Part shown: positions 33,739-42,860 of the stretch, piece by piece
How positions within the stretch are numbered: the stretch's first letter is position 1
Layout: each line of letters begins with the position of its first letter
From: Bradyrhizobium sp. Rc3b
GTDB lineage: Bacteria > Pseudomonadota > Alphaproteobacteria > Rhizobiales > Xanthobacteraceae
DNA: 64,000 nt
NCBI RefSeq assembly: GCF_900114915.1
Contig: NZ_FOUS01000012.1
Coordinates: forward strand, 186,001-250,000
Reading direction: 5' to 3'
The notes under the pieces: generated by a model
What the model saw: the letters and a program-made list of their open reading frames with translations, nothing else
What the model was told of the DNA's origin: nothing
Databases searched by the model: none
Position numbers and translations under genes: made by a program

Positions 33739-34236
33739 ATGAGCATCAAGCGCATTGCCAGACATCTCGTGCAGCATCATTGGCGCGCAAGGCAGATCTT
33801 TCCGCCGGCCGTGCTCGCCCGCATCGAGCAGGCGATCAAGCAGGGCGAGACCACCCATTCCGGCCAGGTCCGCTTCGTGGTCGAAGGCGCACTCGACGGC
33901 GCGCCGCTGTTCCGCAACCAGCCGGCCCGCGAGCGCGCCCTCGACGTGTTCGCGCATCAGCGCATCTGGGACACCGCACACAACAACGGTGTCCTGATCT
34001 ATCTCCTGCTCGCCGACCGTGACGTCGAGATCGTGGCCGACCGCGGCATCCACGCGAAGGTTGGTGCCGAAGGATGGGAAAGCATCTGCCGCGCGATGGA
34101 GGCCGAGTTCGGCTCCGGCCAGTTCGAGCGCGGCGTCATCGCCGGCATCACGGCGGTGTCGCGCGAACTGGCGCGGCATTTTCCGCCCGGCGCATCGCAT
34201 GCGAACGAGCTGCCGGATGCGCCGGTCGTGATGTGA
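33739..34236 (+). CDS. TPM-domain protein, short cytosolic form
   Basis: The 165-residue protein is a second, divergent TPM domain: FPPAVLARIEQAIKQGETTHSGQVRFVVEGAL, then the conserved VLIYLLLADRDVEIVADRGIHAKVG. There is no signal peptide, and the N-terminus is basic with two histidines. It starts five bases after the stop of the membrane TPM gene, so the two are one transcription unit. Pairing of a membrane TPM protein with a short one downstream of lemA is common in proteobacteria. Confidence 0.88.
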   Translation: MSIKRIARHLVQHHWRARQIFPPAVLARIEQAIKQGETTHSGQVRFVVEGALDGAPLFRNQPARERALDVFAHQRIWDTAHNNGVLIYLLLADRDVEIVADRGIHAKVGAEGWESICRAMEAEFGSGQFERGVIAGITAVSRELARHFPPGASHANELPDAPVVM

Positions 34237-34261
34237 CGAGGAGCTAGGTCAACTCTCGCAC

Positions 34262-34394
34262 CGTCACCCTGAGGTGCTCGCCTCTTCGGCGAGCCTCGAA
34301 GGGCGACGGCCCGGCTGCTGCAGCTCGGCCGTTCATCCTTCGAGGCTCCACTTGCGATGCATCGCATCGCAAGCCTCGCACCTCAGGATGACGG
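34262..34394. repeat. palindromic intergenic repeat, family C copy 2
   Basis: CGTCACCCTGAGGTGC at the left pairs with GCACCTCAGGATGACGG at the right, and AGCCTCGAAGGGCGA with CCTTCGAGGCT inside. The rest of this gap, 34395-34595, holds an AT-richer stretch (CCTAAAATTTCGGTAAG near 34505) that is probably the promoter region of the next gene, and the ribosome site GGAG at 34581. Confidence 0.8.
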
Positions 34395-34595
34395 TAGCTA
34401 CAGAGGCGCTCATTCCGCGGCCGTTCATCTTCACCCGATTACAATTTGTTTCACGCCCGCCACACCGGTTCCACTTTCCCGGCCAAATTCGGCCCCGGAT
34501 AACTTCCTAAAATTTCGGTAAGCGGGTCCGCAGGTAAGGATTTCGCAAGCAATGAAAGTTACCAAAAGGTCAACCCAGACTGGAGTATTTGAGCC

Positions 34596-35582
34596 GTGAG
34601 CGAACCAATGCCCGAGCAGGCTGCCCAGGACACCGGCGTCGTCGAGGCTGCTGCGACCGCGCCGCAGGCCGTCGAGGCCGCTGGGATCGAGGCTCCCTCG
34701 ATTGCCCCGGACCATGAGGCGCCGCCCAAACCTGATCCGGTGAAGGTCGAGCCGCCGAAGATCGAGGCGTCGCGGATCGAGGTGCCGAAGCTCGAAGCCA
34801 AAGCCGAAGCCAAGCCCGAGCCAAAGCCCGGCAAGCTGATCGTCATGGCGCCGTCGGAACGCTCCTGGGACCGTGAGGATTTTGCCCCGCATGTGAAGGC
34901 GGAGGAGCCGCGCGAGACCGGCAGCAAGCGCCGCCTGTCGGCGATGGCCGCGGTGGTGGCGATCGCGGCGAGCGTCGGCGCCATCAGCGGCGCGCTCGCG
35001 ACCGCGGGCATGATGCATTTCGCCGCCCCGGCCCAGGCGCCGGTGCAGGTCACCGACACCAGCGCGCTGGATGCTTCGGTCGCCCGGATCGATGCCGACC
35101 TCGTCGCACTGAAGGCTAACGTCGAGCACAGCTCGAAAACCGGCGTCACCCAGTTCAATCGGGCCAACGACCGCCTCGACAAGCTCGAGAAGGCGCAGGC
35201 CGAGCCGATGGCCAAAATCGCAAAATTGTCCGAGACCGTCGACAAGCTCCGCGCCACGCCGCCCGCCGCCCCCGCGCAGGCCGCAGCAGCGGTGCCCAAG
35301 GAGACCACCGGCTCGATCGCGCCGACCCAGGTTGCGACCGCCGCGGCCGCACCGGCCCCAGTGGCAGCCGCGCCCAAGACCGAGGTCGGCCGCCTGCCCA
35401 CGGTCGAAGGCTGGCGGCTGCGCAACGCCGCCAATGGCGGTGCGCTGATCGAGGGCCGCGACGGGCTTTACGAGGTCTATCCCGGCGATCCCATTCCCGG
35501 CCTCGGCCGCGTCGATGCGATCCGTCGCCAGGACGGCCGCTGGGTGGTGGTCACCAGCAAGGGCCTGATCGTCGCGCGCTGA
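34596..35582 (+). CDS. single-pass membrane protein with a coiled-coil and a conserved C-terminal domain, unknown function
   Basis: The 328-residue protein has a Pro/Glu/Lys-rich cytosolic N-terminus (1-110), one membrane helix (about 118-142), a coiled-coil-like segment (ASVARIDADLVALKANVEH and RANDRLDKLEKAQ, about 155-200), an Ala/Pro linker and a compact C-terminal domain starting at GWRLRNAANGGALIEG and ending WVVVTSKGLIVAR. The last part resembles a small beta domain seen in many unassigned rhizobial proteins. GTG 34596 has GGAG upstream. It is a monocistronic gene followed by a strong terminator. A cell-envelope structural role is possible, but nothing identifies it. Confidence 0.8.
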   Translation: MSEPMPEQAAQDTGVVEAAATAPQAVEAAGIEAPSIAPDHEAPPKPDPVKVEPPKIEASRIEVPKLEAKAEAKPEPKPGKLIVMAPSERSWDREDFAPHVKAEEPRETGSKRRLSAMAAVVAIAASVGAISGALATAGMMHFAAPAQAPVQVTDTSALDASVARIDADLVALKANVEHSSKTGVTQFNRANDRLDKLEKAQAEPMAKIAKLSETVDKLRATPPAAPAQAAAAVPKETTGSIAPTQVATAAAAPAPVAAAPKTEVGRLPTVEGWRLRNAANGGALIEGRDGLYEVYPGDPIPGLGRVDAIRRQDGRWVVVTSKGLIVAR

Positions 35583-35605
35583 GCGGCCCAGATACGACTT
35601 TCGAA

Positions 35606-35637
35606 AGGCGCTTCACCACCATGTGAAGCGCCTTTTT
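35606..35637 (+). terminator. rho-independent terminator
   Basis: An 11-bp perfect stem (AGGCGCTTCAC at 35606-35616, GTGAAGCGCCT at 35623-35633) with a six-base loop is followed by a T run. It ends the membrane-protein gene stopping at 35582 and is the clearest terminator in the window. Confidence 0.85.
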
Positions 35638-35674
35638 GCTTGAATAGGCGGACCGCCGCGGTGTTACCTCAGGC

Positions 35675-37186
35675 ATGAGCCGCGCGTTGCGAATTCTCCT
35701 TGCTGCCGCCGTCTTGTTTGGCGGCACCGCCGCGCTATCGGCCGCGGAGACCGCGCCGCTGACGCGCGGCACCGCCATCACCGATCCCGATCTCCTGCGC
35801 AGGCTCGATGAGGGTGACGCTCTCACGCTCCAGCGCCTGTTGGCGCCGGAGCGCAAGGCGGATGCTTCGCTGACGACCGACCTGCTGTTTTCAGAGCTGC
35901 CGCAGCTCAAGGACATTCCGCCGGCGATCGATGCGGAGGTCGACCGCCACATCAAAGGGCAAAAGGCGGCCTATCCGAGCGAGACCATCGGCGTCGGCGA
36001 GGGCTTTGACGTGCAGCTGTTCGATCGGGCCGTGCTGAATTCCCGCGACACGCGCTTCGTGCTGGCCGGCATCGTCAACCGCATGGACCGCGCCTACGCC
36101 TCGGAGGAGTCCTGCGGCGAGATCCGGCTGCTCTATCGGCTGGCGCGTTTCGACGGCACAACCGCGACGCGGCTGCCGATGACGCTCAATCTGGTGATGA
36201 AGGCACGGGATGTGCGCCAGACGGACGCGAACGGCAAGCCGATCAGCTGCGCTGAACTCGCGCGGCGCTGGCTCGACAACGGCAATTGGCAGGAGCTGAT
36301 CGGCAGCCGGGACGACGCCATGCTCGATCGCATCGAGACCAACATCCAGCTCTCGGTCGCGGCGAAGTCGGCGCTGCATGATTTCCGCTCCGACTATCTG
36401 CTCAAGGTGTTCAAGTACAATTCCGCCACGAAGGCCTTCGAGGAATCGACGCTGGAGAACCAGATCGACCGCGACCGGATCGTGGCTGACGATGCGCTTC
36501 GGCGCGACTTCAAGGATTGGCTGCTCGCACCCGAACATCTTCGCGAGTTCGATCGTGGCACCGTGCTGATCCCCGAGAAATTCCTGGCCAGGAGTGCGGT
36601 GGTGCCGACGCCGGCCGGCCTCGATGCATCAGTGCTGCAGCCGGAGTTCGGCATGATGCAGGCTGAAGGGGAGGGCAAAGCGGTCTTCACCGACAACGAC
36701 GTGGTCGGTGCGCTGAAGCAGGCGGCAACGCGCGGCGACATGCAGAACATCCGCTCGGTCGCGGGCTTCCAGCGCCGTCTCAACGACGTCACCTGCTCGG
36801 GCTGCCACCAGACCCGCGGCATCGGCGGCTTTCACTTTCCGGGCGTCGATTGGCTGGCGGACAAGCCGTCGAATTCCGCCATCGTGCCGGCCTCGCCACA
36901 CTTTCTCGGCGACCAGCCTCGCCGCCGCGACATCCTGACCGCATTCGCCGCGGGCAAACGCCCTGATTTCTCCCGCGGATTTGCCAGCCGGCCGCAGACC
37001 CGCGGCAGCCGGGAGCTCGCCGGGAGCGAGTATCAGGACGGCTGGGGCGCGCATTGTTCCCTGCAGGAGGCGGGATCGGGAACGCGAGATGAGAGTTTTA
37101 CGTCATGGAGCTGTGCTAACGGTCTCACCTGTCAGGCCGCCGCGGCCTCGCGCCGCATCGGCATGTGCTTCATCAAGACGCGTTAG
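35675..37186 (+). CDS. secreted protein with one CxxCH haem-binding site, unknown function
   Basis: The 503-residue protein has a signal peptide (about 1-24, ending ALSAAE) and a long globular region without a recognised domain. A single CSGCH motif (about C374, C377, H378) in VTCSGCHQTRGIGGFHFPG would be attached to haem c in the periplasm. The C-terminal ~40 residues hold several cysteines (HCS, SCANGLTC, GMCF) that could form disulfides. It is much larger than typical monohaem cytochromes. I do not recognise the family; the haem motif followed by GIGGFHFPG could be a redox or peroxidase-like site, but no second haem is present. Confidence 0.82.
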   Translation: MSRALRILLAAAVLFGGTAALSAAETAPLTRGTAITDPDLLRRLDEGDALTLQRLLAPERKADASLTTDLLFSELPQLKDIPPAIDAEVDRHIKGQKAAYPSETIGVGEGFDVQLFDRAVLNSRDTRFVLAGIVNRMDRAYASEESCGEIRLLYRLARFDGTTATRLPMTLNLVMKARDVRQTDANGKPISCAELARRWLDNGNWQELIGSRDDAMLDRIETNIQLSVAAKSALHDFRSDYLLKVFKYNSATKAFEESTLENQIDRDRIVADDALRRDFKDWLLAPEHLREFDRGTVLIPEKFLARSAVVPTPAGLDASVLQPEFGMMQAEGEGKAVFTDNDVVGALKQAATRGDMQNIRSVAGFQRRLNDVTCSGCHQTRGIGGFHFPGVDWLADKPSNSAIVPASPHFLGDQPRRRDILTAFAAGKRPDFSRGFASRPQTRGSRELAGSEYQDGWGAHCSLQEAGSGTRDESFTSWSCANGLTCQAAAASRRIGMCFIKTR

Positions 37187-37234
37187 CGCATGATCCGGAA
37201 AAGTGTGTAGCGGTTTTCCGACAAGATCATGCGC
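37186..37234. repeat. short palindromic repeat, family G, overlapping the stop of the preceding gene
   Basis: GCGCATGATC at 37186-37195 pairs exactly with GATCATGCGC at 37225-37234, and CGGAAAA with TTTTCCG inside. The first base of the left arm is the last base of the preceding TAG stop codon. This palindrome type is widespread in alphaproteobacterial intergenic regions. Confidence 0.8.
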
Positions 37235-37261
37235 AAAACGACAAAGCGATTTGGATGATTC

Positions 37262-37426
37262 ATGACGAATACTGGCGACGCCAACAAGGAGCGCAATCGC
37301 GAGATTGCGCGCAATGAGGAAGTCAAGCAGGTCACCGGCAGCGCCCGCGTCAGCATCTGGACGATCGCGGTGGCCGTGATCGTCGGCGGCATCCTGTTCA
37401 CGCTCGGCTGGCTGTCGTTGAGGTAG
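37262..37426 (+). CDS. small single-pass membrane protein, 54 aa
   Basis: ATG 37262 begins a 54-residue frame: a charged N-terminus (ANKERNREIARNEEVKQ), then one membrane helix (about 31-53; SIWTIAVAVIVGGILFTLGW) and a short basic end. The charge pattern suggests the N-terminus is cytosolic. A ribosome site is not convincing. The charged head followed by a clean helix is characteristic of real small membrane proteins rather than chance. It lies between the haem-motif protein and the convergent GST gene. Confidence 0.6.
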   Translation: MTNTGDANKERNREIARNEEVKQVTGSARVSIWTIAVAVIVGGILFTLGWLSLR

Positions 37427-37437
37427 TTTCCCTTCGC

Positions 37438-37460
37438 CTCTCCCCGCGTGCGGGGAGAGG
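37438..37460. repeat. short hairpin related to family D
   Basis: CCTCTCCCCGCGTGCGGGGAGAGG is a near-perfect hairpin without a T run. It lies between convergent genes and is a truncated relative of the family D elements. Confidence 0.6.
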
Positions 37461-37475
37461 GGAAAGAAGGAGTCT

Positions 37476-38123
37476 TCACTTCGCGTAATTCGTCATCCGC
37501 TTGCCCGGCAGCAGCTCGTACGCCGGCTTCCAGCCAGGTAGCGCGGCCATGCGGCCGAGCCAGGCGTGGATGGCCGGATGGCTCGTGGCGAAATCGAAGC
37601 CGTGCTCATCGCTCGGATAATGCAGATAGGCCATCATCGAGATATCGGCGACCGTCGGCTTTGCGCCGATCGCGAATTCGTTGTGCTGGAGATGTCCGTC
37701 GAGGATGCCAAGGAAGTCCTCGAGCCGGCGGCGAAAGTGCTTCAGCACCTGCGGATCGTTCTTCTCGGTGAAGGCGCGCATGAAGCGATAGGTCGCCATG
37801 TAGCCGGTGAGCTTGTGGTTGTCCCAGAACAGCCAGCGCAGCAGCTCGAACTTCTCGTCCTCCGTGTCGGCACCGAAACGCCCATATTGCTCGGCGAGCT
37901 TCAAGAGCAGCGGCGCGGTCTGCGTCATCTTCACGCCGTCGACTTCGAGCACGGGAATCTCGCCCATCTCGTTGACGGCCTTGCGCCATTCCGCCGTGCG
38001 CGTGACGCCGCCGCCGAAATCGGTCCAGACCGGCTCGAACCTCTCGCCGCAAAGCGTCAGCATCAGCGCCAGCTTGTAGCTGTTGCCGGATTCGGGGAAG
38101 TAGTGCAGGCGGTAGCCGGGCAT
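37476..38123 (-). CDS. glutathione S-transferase family protein
   Basis: The 215-residue protein has the GST N-terminal thioredoxin-like domain (YRLHYFPESGNSYKLALML, MGEIPVLEVDG, MTQTAPLLLKLAEQYG) and the helical C-terminal domain with AIGAKPTVADISMMAYL. The active-site position around SGNSYK offers a serine rather than cysteine, as in several bacterial classes. The role is probably conjugation or reduction of an electrophile; substrate unknown. It has no functional link to the CoA transferase downstream. Confidence 0.9.
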   Translation of the reverse strand: MPGYRLHYFPESGNSYKLALMLTLCGERFEPVWTDFGGGVTRTAEWRKAVNEMGEIPVLEVDGVKMTQTAPLLLKLAEQYGRFGADTEDEKFELLRWLFWDNHKLTGYMATYRFMRAFTEKNDPQVLKHFRRRLEDFLGILDGHLQHNEFAIGAKPTVADISMMAYLHYPSDEHGFDFATSHPAIHAWLGRMAALPGWKPAYELLPGKRMTNYAK

Positions 38124-38207
38124 GGGACCTCGCGGCGTTGTCTTGCCGGTAGCTTATAGCGAGATCGCCCGGCATCGTCATTGCGAGTATGTAGCGCTAG
38201 CGCGCTC

Positions 38208-39413
38208 CTACCCCACCGCCCCCGATCCGCGCAGCTGCTTGATCGCCGCTTCGTCGTATCCCGCCTCGCGCAAAATCTCGTCACTGTGCTCGCCCACGAC
38301 GGGCGGCTTGCGCGGCTGGACCTTCTTGGTGCCGTCGATCCAGATCGGGCTGGAGATGGTGAGCATGGTGTCGTTCTCGAACGGCACCAGCACCTCGTTG
38401 TCGAGCATCTGCTTGTCGTTGGGGATGTCGTCCAGGATGGCGACGACGCCGAACACGAGGCCGTTGCCGTCGAGAATCTTGCGCCATTCGGCCAGATCCC
38501 TGGTCGCGAAGGTCTCGTCGAAGATCTTGATCAGCTCCACCGAGCGGGCGTGACGGTCGGGTTTGGTGGCGAAGCGCGGATCGGTGATGAGGTCTTCGCG
38601 CCCCAGGCACTTCGCCAGTGTCGGAAACTGCTTCTCTTCGCTCAGCAGCGACAGGATCAGCCAGCGGCCGTCCTTGCATTGATAGTGGTTGGCGACAGCG
38701 TTCAGCGCGCGCTCGCGCGGACGCCGCTCGCCGAACTTGGCGCCGCAGAGCTTTGCCTGCGCCAGCACGCTCGCGGCCCACACCCCGTTCGCCATCAGAT
38801 TGGAGGCGACGTGCGAGCCCTTGCCGGTCTTCTCGCGCTGATAGAGCGCGGTGACGATGGCGCCGTAGAACGCCATCGCGCAGGGATGGTCGCCCATGCC
38901 GGCGACCGAGCGGGCCGGCGTGGTGTCGGTGTCGGCGCGGACCAGGTCCATCAGGCCGGAGCGCGCCCAATAGGCGTTGCTGTCGAAGCCGGGCTTGTTG
39001 GCCTCTTCGCCCTTCTCGCCATAGCCGGTGAAGGAGGCGTAGATCAGCCGGTCGTTGAGATGAGCGAGGTGATCGTGGGTGATGCCGAGCTTGGCGCGCA
39101 CCGGCGGCGGCATGTTGGTGATGAAGACGTCGGCCTCTGCGACCAGCTTGTAGAGTACGGCCTGCGCTTCCGGCTTGGCGAGGTCGAGCGCGATGCTCTT
39201 CTTGTTGCGGGCCTCCAGCAGCCAGGCGAAATTGTGCTCGCCGGTGGGATAGCCAGGCAGGTTCGGCAGATTGCGGTAGGGATCGCCGGCGCCGGGCGGT
39301 TCGATCTTGATGACATCGGCGCCGAAATCCGACAGCACGGTCGCGGCCGCGGGCGCTGCGATAAAGCTCGCGCAGTCCAAAACCTTCAGGCCCGCAAAAA
39401 TGCCTTTTTCCAT
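38208..39413 (-). CDS. CaiB/BaiF type III CoA transferase
   Basis: The 401-residue protein starts IFAGLKVLDCASFIAAPAAATVLSDFGADVIKIE, the family III CoA-transferase signature, and continues with NKKSIALDLAKPEAQ and IYASFTGYGE. The catalytic aspartate is in the AGMGDHPCAM region. It transfers CoA between organic acids by a ternary-complex mechanism. ATG 39413 is preceded by GAGGGAGC; the open frame upstream is not homologous. It stands alone here; a second, different family member is at 58188. Confidence 0.92.
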   Translation of the reverse strand: MEKGIFAGLKVLDCASFIAAPAAATVLSDFGADVIKIEPPGAGDPYRNLPNLPGYPTGEHNFAWLLEARNKKSIALDLAKPEAQAVLYKLVAEADVFITNMPPPVRAKLGITHDHLAHLNDRLIYASFTGYGEKGEEANKPGFDSNAYWARSGLMDLVRADTDTTPARSVAGMGDHPCAMAFYGAIVTALYQREKTGKGSHVASNLMANGVWAASVLAQAKLCGAKFGERRPRERALNAVANHYQCKDGRWLILSLLSEEKQFPTLAKCLGREDLITDPRFATKPDRHARSVELIKIFDETFATRDLAEWRKILDGNGLVFGVVAILDDIPNDKQMLDNEVLVPFENDTMLTISSPIWIDGTKKVQPRKPPVVGEHSDEILREAGYDEAAIKQLRGSGAVG

Positions 39414-39572
39414 CGCGGCGTTGCTCCCTCGCTCTTGTCGTTTCCCGCGCGCTGGAATTGGCGCGGGCAGGTGATGGAGCAATTAGACTGATGTTTTGCC
39501 GGGATGCAACGGCGCCCGGCGCAGGGCCCATTGCGGCGGTCGGCGTGCGTCCGGTGGGCGCTAATTCCATCC

Positions 39573-39703
39573 CCGTCACCCTGAGGTGGCCGCTTCTTCA
39601 GCGGCCCTCGAAGGGCGACGGCCCGGCTGTATCGGGGCCGTTCATCCTTCGAGGCTCCCGGCGCGATGCCTGGCATTGCGCCACTCGCGCCTCAGGATGA
39701 CGG
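39573..39703. repeat. palindromic intergenic repeat, family C copy 3
   Basis: CCGTCACCCTGAGG and CCTCAGGATGACGG are the paired ends, with GGCCCTCGAAGGGCGACGG and CCTTCGAGG inside. It occupies the middle of the 39414-39747 gap, between the CoA-transferase start and the putA stop; the flanks hold nothing else I can name. Confidence 0.8.
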
Positions 39704-39747
39704 AACTGCTATTGCGATACTGTGAGATCCGAATCCGGACTTGCCGC

Positions 39748-42747
39748 TCACTCCTCCCCCGCAAGCAACGCCGCGTTGCCGCCCGCCGCGGCGGTGTTGA
39801 TCGTCACGGTCTGCTCGGTCGCGAAGCGGGCGAGGTAGTGCGGGCCGCCGGCCTTGGGGCCGGTTCCGGACAGGCCGTTGCCGCCGAACGGCTGCACGCC
39901 GACGACGGCGCCGATCATGTTGCGGTTGACGTAGATGTTGCCGACCTGCACGCGGTCGATGATGGCTTCGATGGTGTCGTCGATGCGGGAATGGACGCCG
40001 AGGGTGAGCCCGTAGCCGGAGCGCTCGATCGCCTGCAGCACGCGTTCAAGATTTTCGGCACGGTAGCGCACGACGTGGAGGATCGGGCCGAACACCTCCT
40101 CGGTGAGCTGGCCGGCGTCCCTGAGCTCGAAGATGTGCGGTGCCACGAAGCAGCCTCGCGGCGCCGTGCCTGCAAAATGCAGCTTCGCCTCACTCTTCAT
40201 CCGCGCAATATGGGCAACGAGGCGCTGCTTGGCCTCCGCGTCGATCACAGGGCCGACATGGGTCGCGGCGTCACAGGGATCGCCGATTTTCAACTCGCGC
40301 GCGGCGCCCGCGATCATCTCGATCATGCGGTCGGCGACGTCCTCCTGCACGAACAAGAGCCGCAGCGCCGAGCAACGCTGGCCGGCGGAGCGGAACGCCG
40401 AGGTGACGACGTCGTCGGCGACCTGCTCGGGCAGCGCGGTTGCATCCGCGATCATGGCATTGATGCCGCCGGTCTCCGCGATCAGCGGCACGATCGGCCC
40501 ATCCTTGGCGGCGAGCGTCCGGTTGATGCTGCGGGCGACCTCGGTCGAGCCGGTGAAGACGACGCCGGCGATATCGGCGTGCGCGGTCAGGGCGGCACCG
40601 ATGCGGCCGTCGCCGACAACGAGATGCAGCGCATCTTTCGGGATGCCGGCTTCGTGCAGCAGGGCGACAGCCTCGCGCGCGATGCGCGGGGTCTGCTCGG
40701 CGGGCTTTGCCACAACGCTGTTGCCAGCCATCAGCGCCGCCGTGACCTGGCCGAGGAAGATCGCCAGCGGAAAATTCCACGGCGAGATCGCGACGAAGAC
40801 GCCGCGGCCGCGCATCGCGAGCGCGTTGCTCTCACCGGTCGGGCCCGGCATCGCGGCATCACCGCCAAACAGCTTGCGGCCTTGCGCAGCATAATAGCGG
40901 CAGAAATCGGCGGCCTCGCGCAGCTCCGACAGCGAATCGTCGAGCGTCTTGCCGCCCTCGCTTTGCAGCAGCGCGATGAAGCGGGCGCTGCGGCTCTCCA
41001 GGAGATGCGCGGCTTGCTCCAGCGCCGCCGCGCGCGTGGCCGCCGGCGTCCGGCTCCAGGCGGCGAAGCCAGCGCGTACCGCGGCCACCGCCGCATTGGC
41101 TTGATCCGGAGTGGCGTCCGCAATCGGCTCGAGATCGGTCGCTTCCGCTTTGACGTCAGCGAGCAAATGATCGAGCGCGACGCGCGCGCCGAATTCGACG
41201 CCGCGCGAATTGCGCCGCTCCGGCGCGAAAAGATCGGCCGGCAACGGGATTTTCGGATGCGCCGCCGCTTGCGGCCGGACGATGGCGTCCGCCGGACGCT
41301 GCAACAGCGCCGTAACAGGCACGCGATAATCCGCGGCCTGCGCCACGAACGAGGAGTTGGCGCCGTTCTCCAGCAGACGCCGCACCAGATAGGCGAGCAG
41401 GTCCCGATGGCTGCCGACCGGGGCATAGGTGCGGTAGGCAGTCTCGGGATGATCCTTGGCAAGCTGCTCGTACAGCGCTTCGCCCATGCCGTGCAGGCGC
41501 TGGAATTCGAACCCGCCGCTCTTTCCGGCGAGTTCCAGCACGGTCGCGACCGTCAGCGCATTGTGGGTAGCGAATTGCGGGAAGATGCGCGGCCGCAAGC
41601 TCAAAAGCTTCGTCGCGCAGGCGACGTAGTTCAGATCCGTCATCGCCTTGCGCGTGAACACGGGATACCCGTCGAGCCCGCGTTCCTGCGCGCGCTTGAT
41701 CTCGGTGTCCCAATAGGCGCCCTTGACCAGCCGCACCATCAGCCTGCGGTCATGCGCGCGGGCGAGCGCGTCGGCATAGTCGATCACCGCGCTGGCGCGC
41801 TTCTGATAGGCTTGGATTGCGAGGCCAAATCCGTCCCAGCCGGCCAGCGAGGGATCGGCGAGCGTTGCCGCGATCACGTCGAGCGACAGCTCCAGCCGGT
41901 CGGCCTCCTCGGCATCGACGGTGAAGTTGAGGTCATGTGCCTTGGCGCGCTGCGCGAGATCGAGCAGCAGCGGCACCAGTTCGGCCATCACGCGCTCGTG
42001 GCTGATCGCCTCGAAGCGCGGATGCAGTGCCGAGAGCTTGACCGAGATGCCGGGCCTGTCGGGCAGGGGATGGGGACCCGCAGCCTTGCCGATCGTCTCG
42101 ATCGCACTCGCATAGGCATCGAAGTAACGCTTGGCATCCGCCGCCGTGCGCGCGCCTTCGCCGAGCATGTCGAAGGAATAGCGCGGCTTCTGGCCGGAGC
42201 GCGGCTTGCCCCGCTCCAGCGCCTGCTCGATGGTCTCGCCCAGCACGAAATGATTGCCCATCAGCCGCATCGCCTGGCGCGTGGCGGTGCGCACCGCCGG
42301 CGCGCCCAGCCGCTTGACGAGGCGGCCGATGGTGCCGTCGGGCGTCTCGCCGGGCTGGATCACCCGCGCCGACAGGCCGAGCGCCCAGGCCGAGGCGTTG
42401 ACCAGGAACGCGGTGGACTTGGTCTCGTGGTGGATGAAGTCGCCCTCGCCGAGCTTGTCCTCGATGAACTGGTCGGCAGTGCGCGCATCCGGCACGCGCA
42501 GCAGTGCCTCCGCCAGCACCATCAGTGCGAGCCCTTCCTTGGTCGAGAGCGCAAACTCCCGCAGCATGTCCTCGACCCCACCGAGCCGGTCGTCGCGCTT
42601 GCGGATCGCCTCGATCAGCCGCGTCGCAGTGCGGTCGATCCGGGCTTCCTGTGGCGGGGACAGATGCGACGCCGGCAACAGCCGCGCGGCGATCTCGGCA
42701 TCATCGGGCGCATAGGCGGCGGTGAAGGGCGGTGGGATGTTCGGCAT
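39748..42747 (-). CDS. putA: bifunctional proline dehydrogenase / L-glutamate-gamma-semialdehyde dehydrogenase
   Basis: The 999-residue protein has a PRODH barrel (about 150-450; YWDTEIKRAQERGLDGYPVFTRK region and RLVKGAYWD) and an aldehyde dehydrogenase domain (about 530-970) with AETGGINAMI and the catalytic cysteine in SAGQRCSALRL. It oxidises proline to glutamate in two steps with substrate channelling, passing electrons from FAD to quinone at the membrane. The N-terminus begins directly with the helical arm, and there is no ribbon-helix-helix DNA-binding domain, so it is a short PutA that cannot repress itself. Control presumably comes from the divergent Lrp-type gene. Confidence 0.97.
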   Translation of the reverse strand: MPNIPPPFTAAYAPDDAEIAARLLPASHLSPPQEARIDRTATRLIEAIRKRDDRLGGVEDMLREFALSTKEGLALMVLAEALLRVPDARTADQFIEDKLGEGDFIHHETKSTAFLVNASAWALGLSARVIQPGETPDGTIGRLVKRLGAPAVRTATRQAMRLMGNHFVLGETIEQALERGKPRSGQKPRYSFDMLGEGARTAADAKRYFDAYASAIETIGKAAGPHPLPDRPGISVKLSALHPRFEAISHERVMAELVPLLLDLAQRAKAHDLNFTVDAEEADRLELSLDVIAATLADPSLAGWDGFGLAIQAYQKRASAVIDYADALARAHDRRLMVRLVKGAYWDTEIKRAQERGLDGYPVFTRKAMTDLNYVACATKLLSLRPRIFPQFATHNALTVATVLELAGKSGGFEFQRLHGMGEALYEQLAKDHPETAYRTYAPVGSHRDLLAYLVRRLLENGANSSFVAQAADYRVPVTALLQRPADAIVRPQAAAHPKIPLPADLFAPERRNSRGVEFGARVALDHLLADVKAEATDLEPIADATPDQANAAVAAVRAGFAAWSRTPAATRAAALEQAAHLLESRSARFIALLQSEGGKTLDDSLSELREAADFCRYYAAQGRKLFGGDAAMPGPTGESNALAMRGRGVFVAISPWNFPLAIFLGQVTAALMAGNSVVAKPAEQTPRIAREAVALLHEAGIPKDALHLVVGDGRIGAALTAHADIAGVVFTGSTEVARSINRTLAAKDGPIVPLIAETGGINAMIADATALPEQVADDVVTSAFRSAGQRCSALRLLFVQEDVADRMIEMIAGAARELKIGDPCDAATHVGPVIDAEAKQRLVAHIARMKSEAKLHFAGTAPRGCFVAPHIFELRDAGQLTEEVFGPILHVVRYRAENLERVLQAIERSGYGLTLGVHSRIDDTIEAIIDRVQVGNIYVNRNMIGAVVGVQPFGGNGLSGTGPKAGGPHYLARFATEQTVTINTAAAGGNAALLAGEE

Positions 42748-42860
42748 GGCGTGTCCTGTGGCTCAATCCAGGATAAGGCTCGCATGACCGTAGTTCGATA
42801 GACAATCTAGCCGATTTGCCTTAGAAAATGAAGATCGGAAGCGATCTGACCTGATAAATT

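Noticed and set aside
37438..37460. GC-rich hairpins such as this one read as rho-independent terminators
   Set aside because: No T run follows on either strand, and the hairpins belong to a repeat family, so termination cannot be claimed.
39586..42801. A 1071-codon open frame on the + strand opposite putA
   Set aside because: It mirrors the reading frame of putA, is Arg/Gly/His-rich with no domain, and arises because GC-rich codon bias removes stops from the antisense frame.
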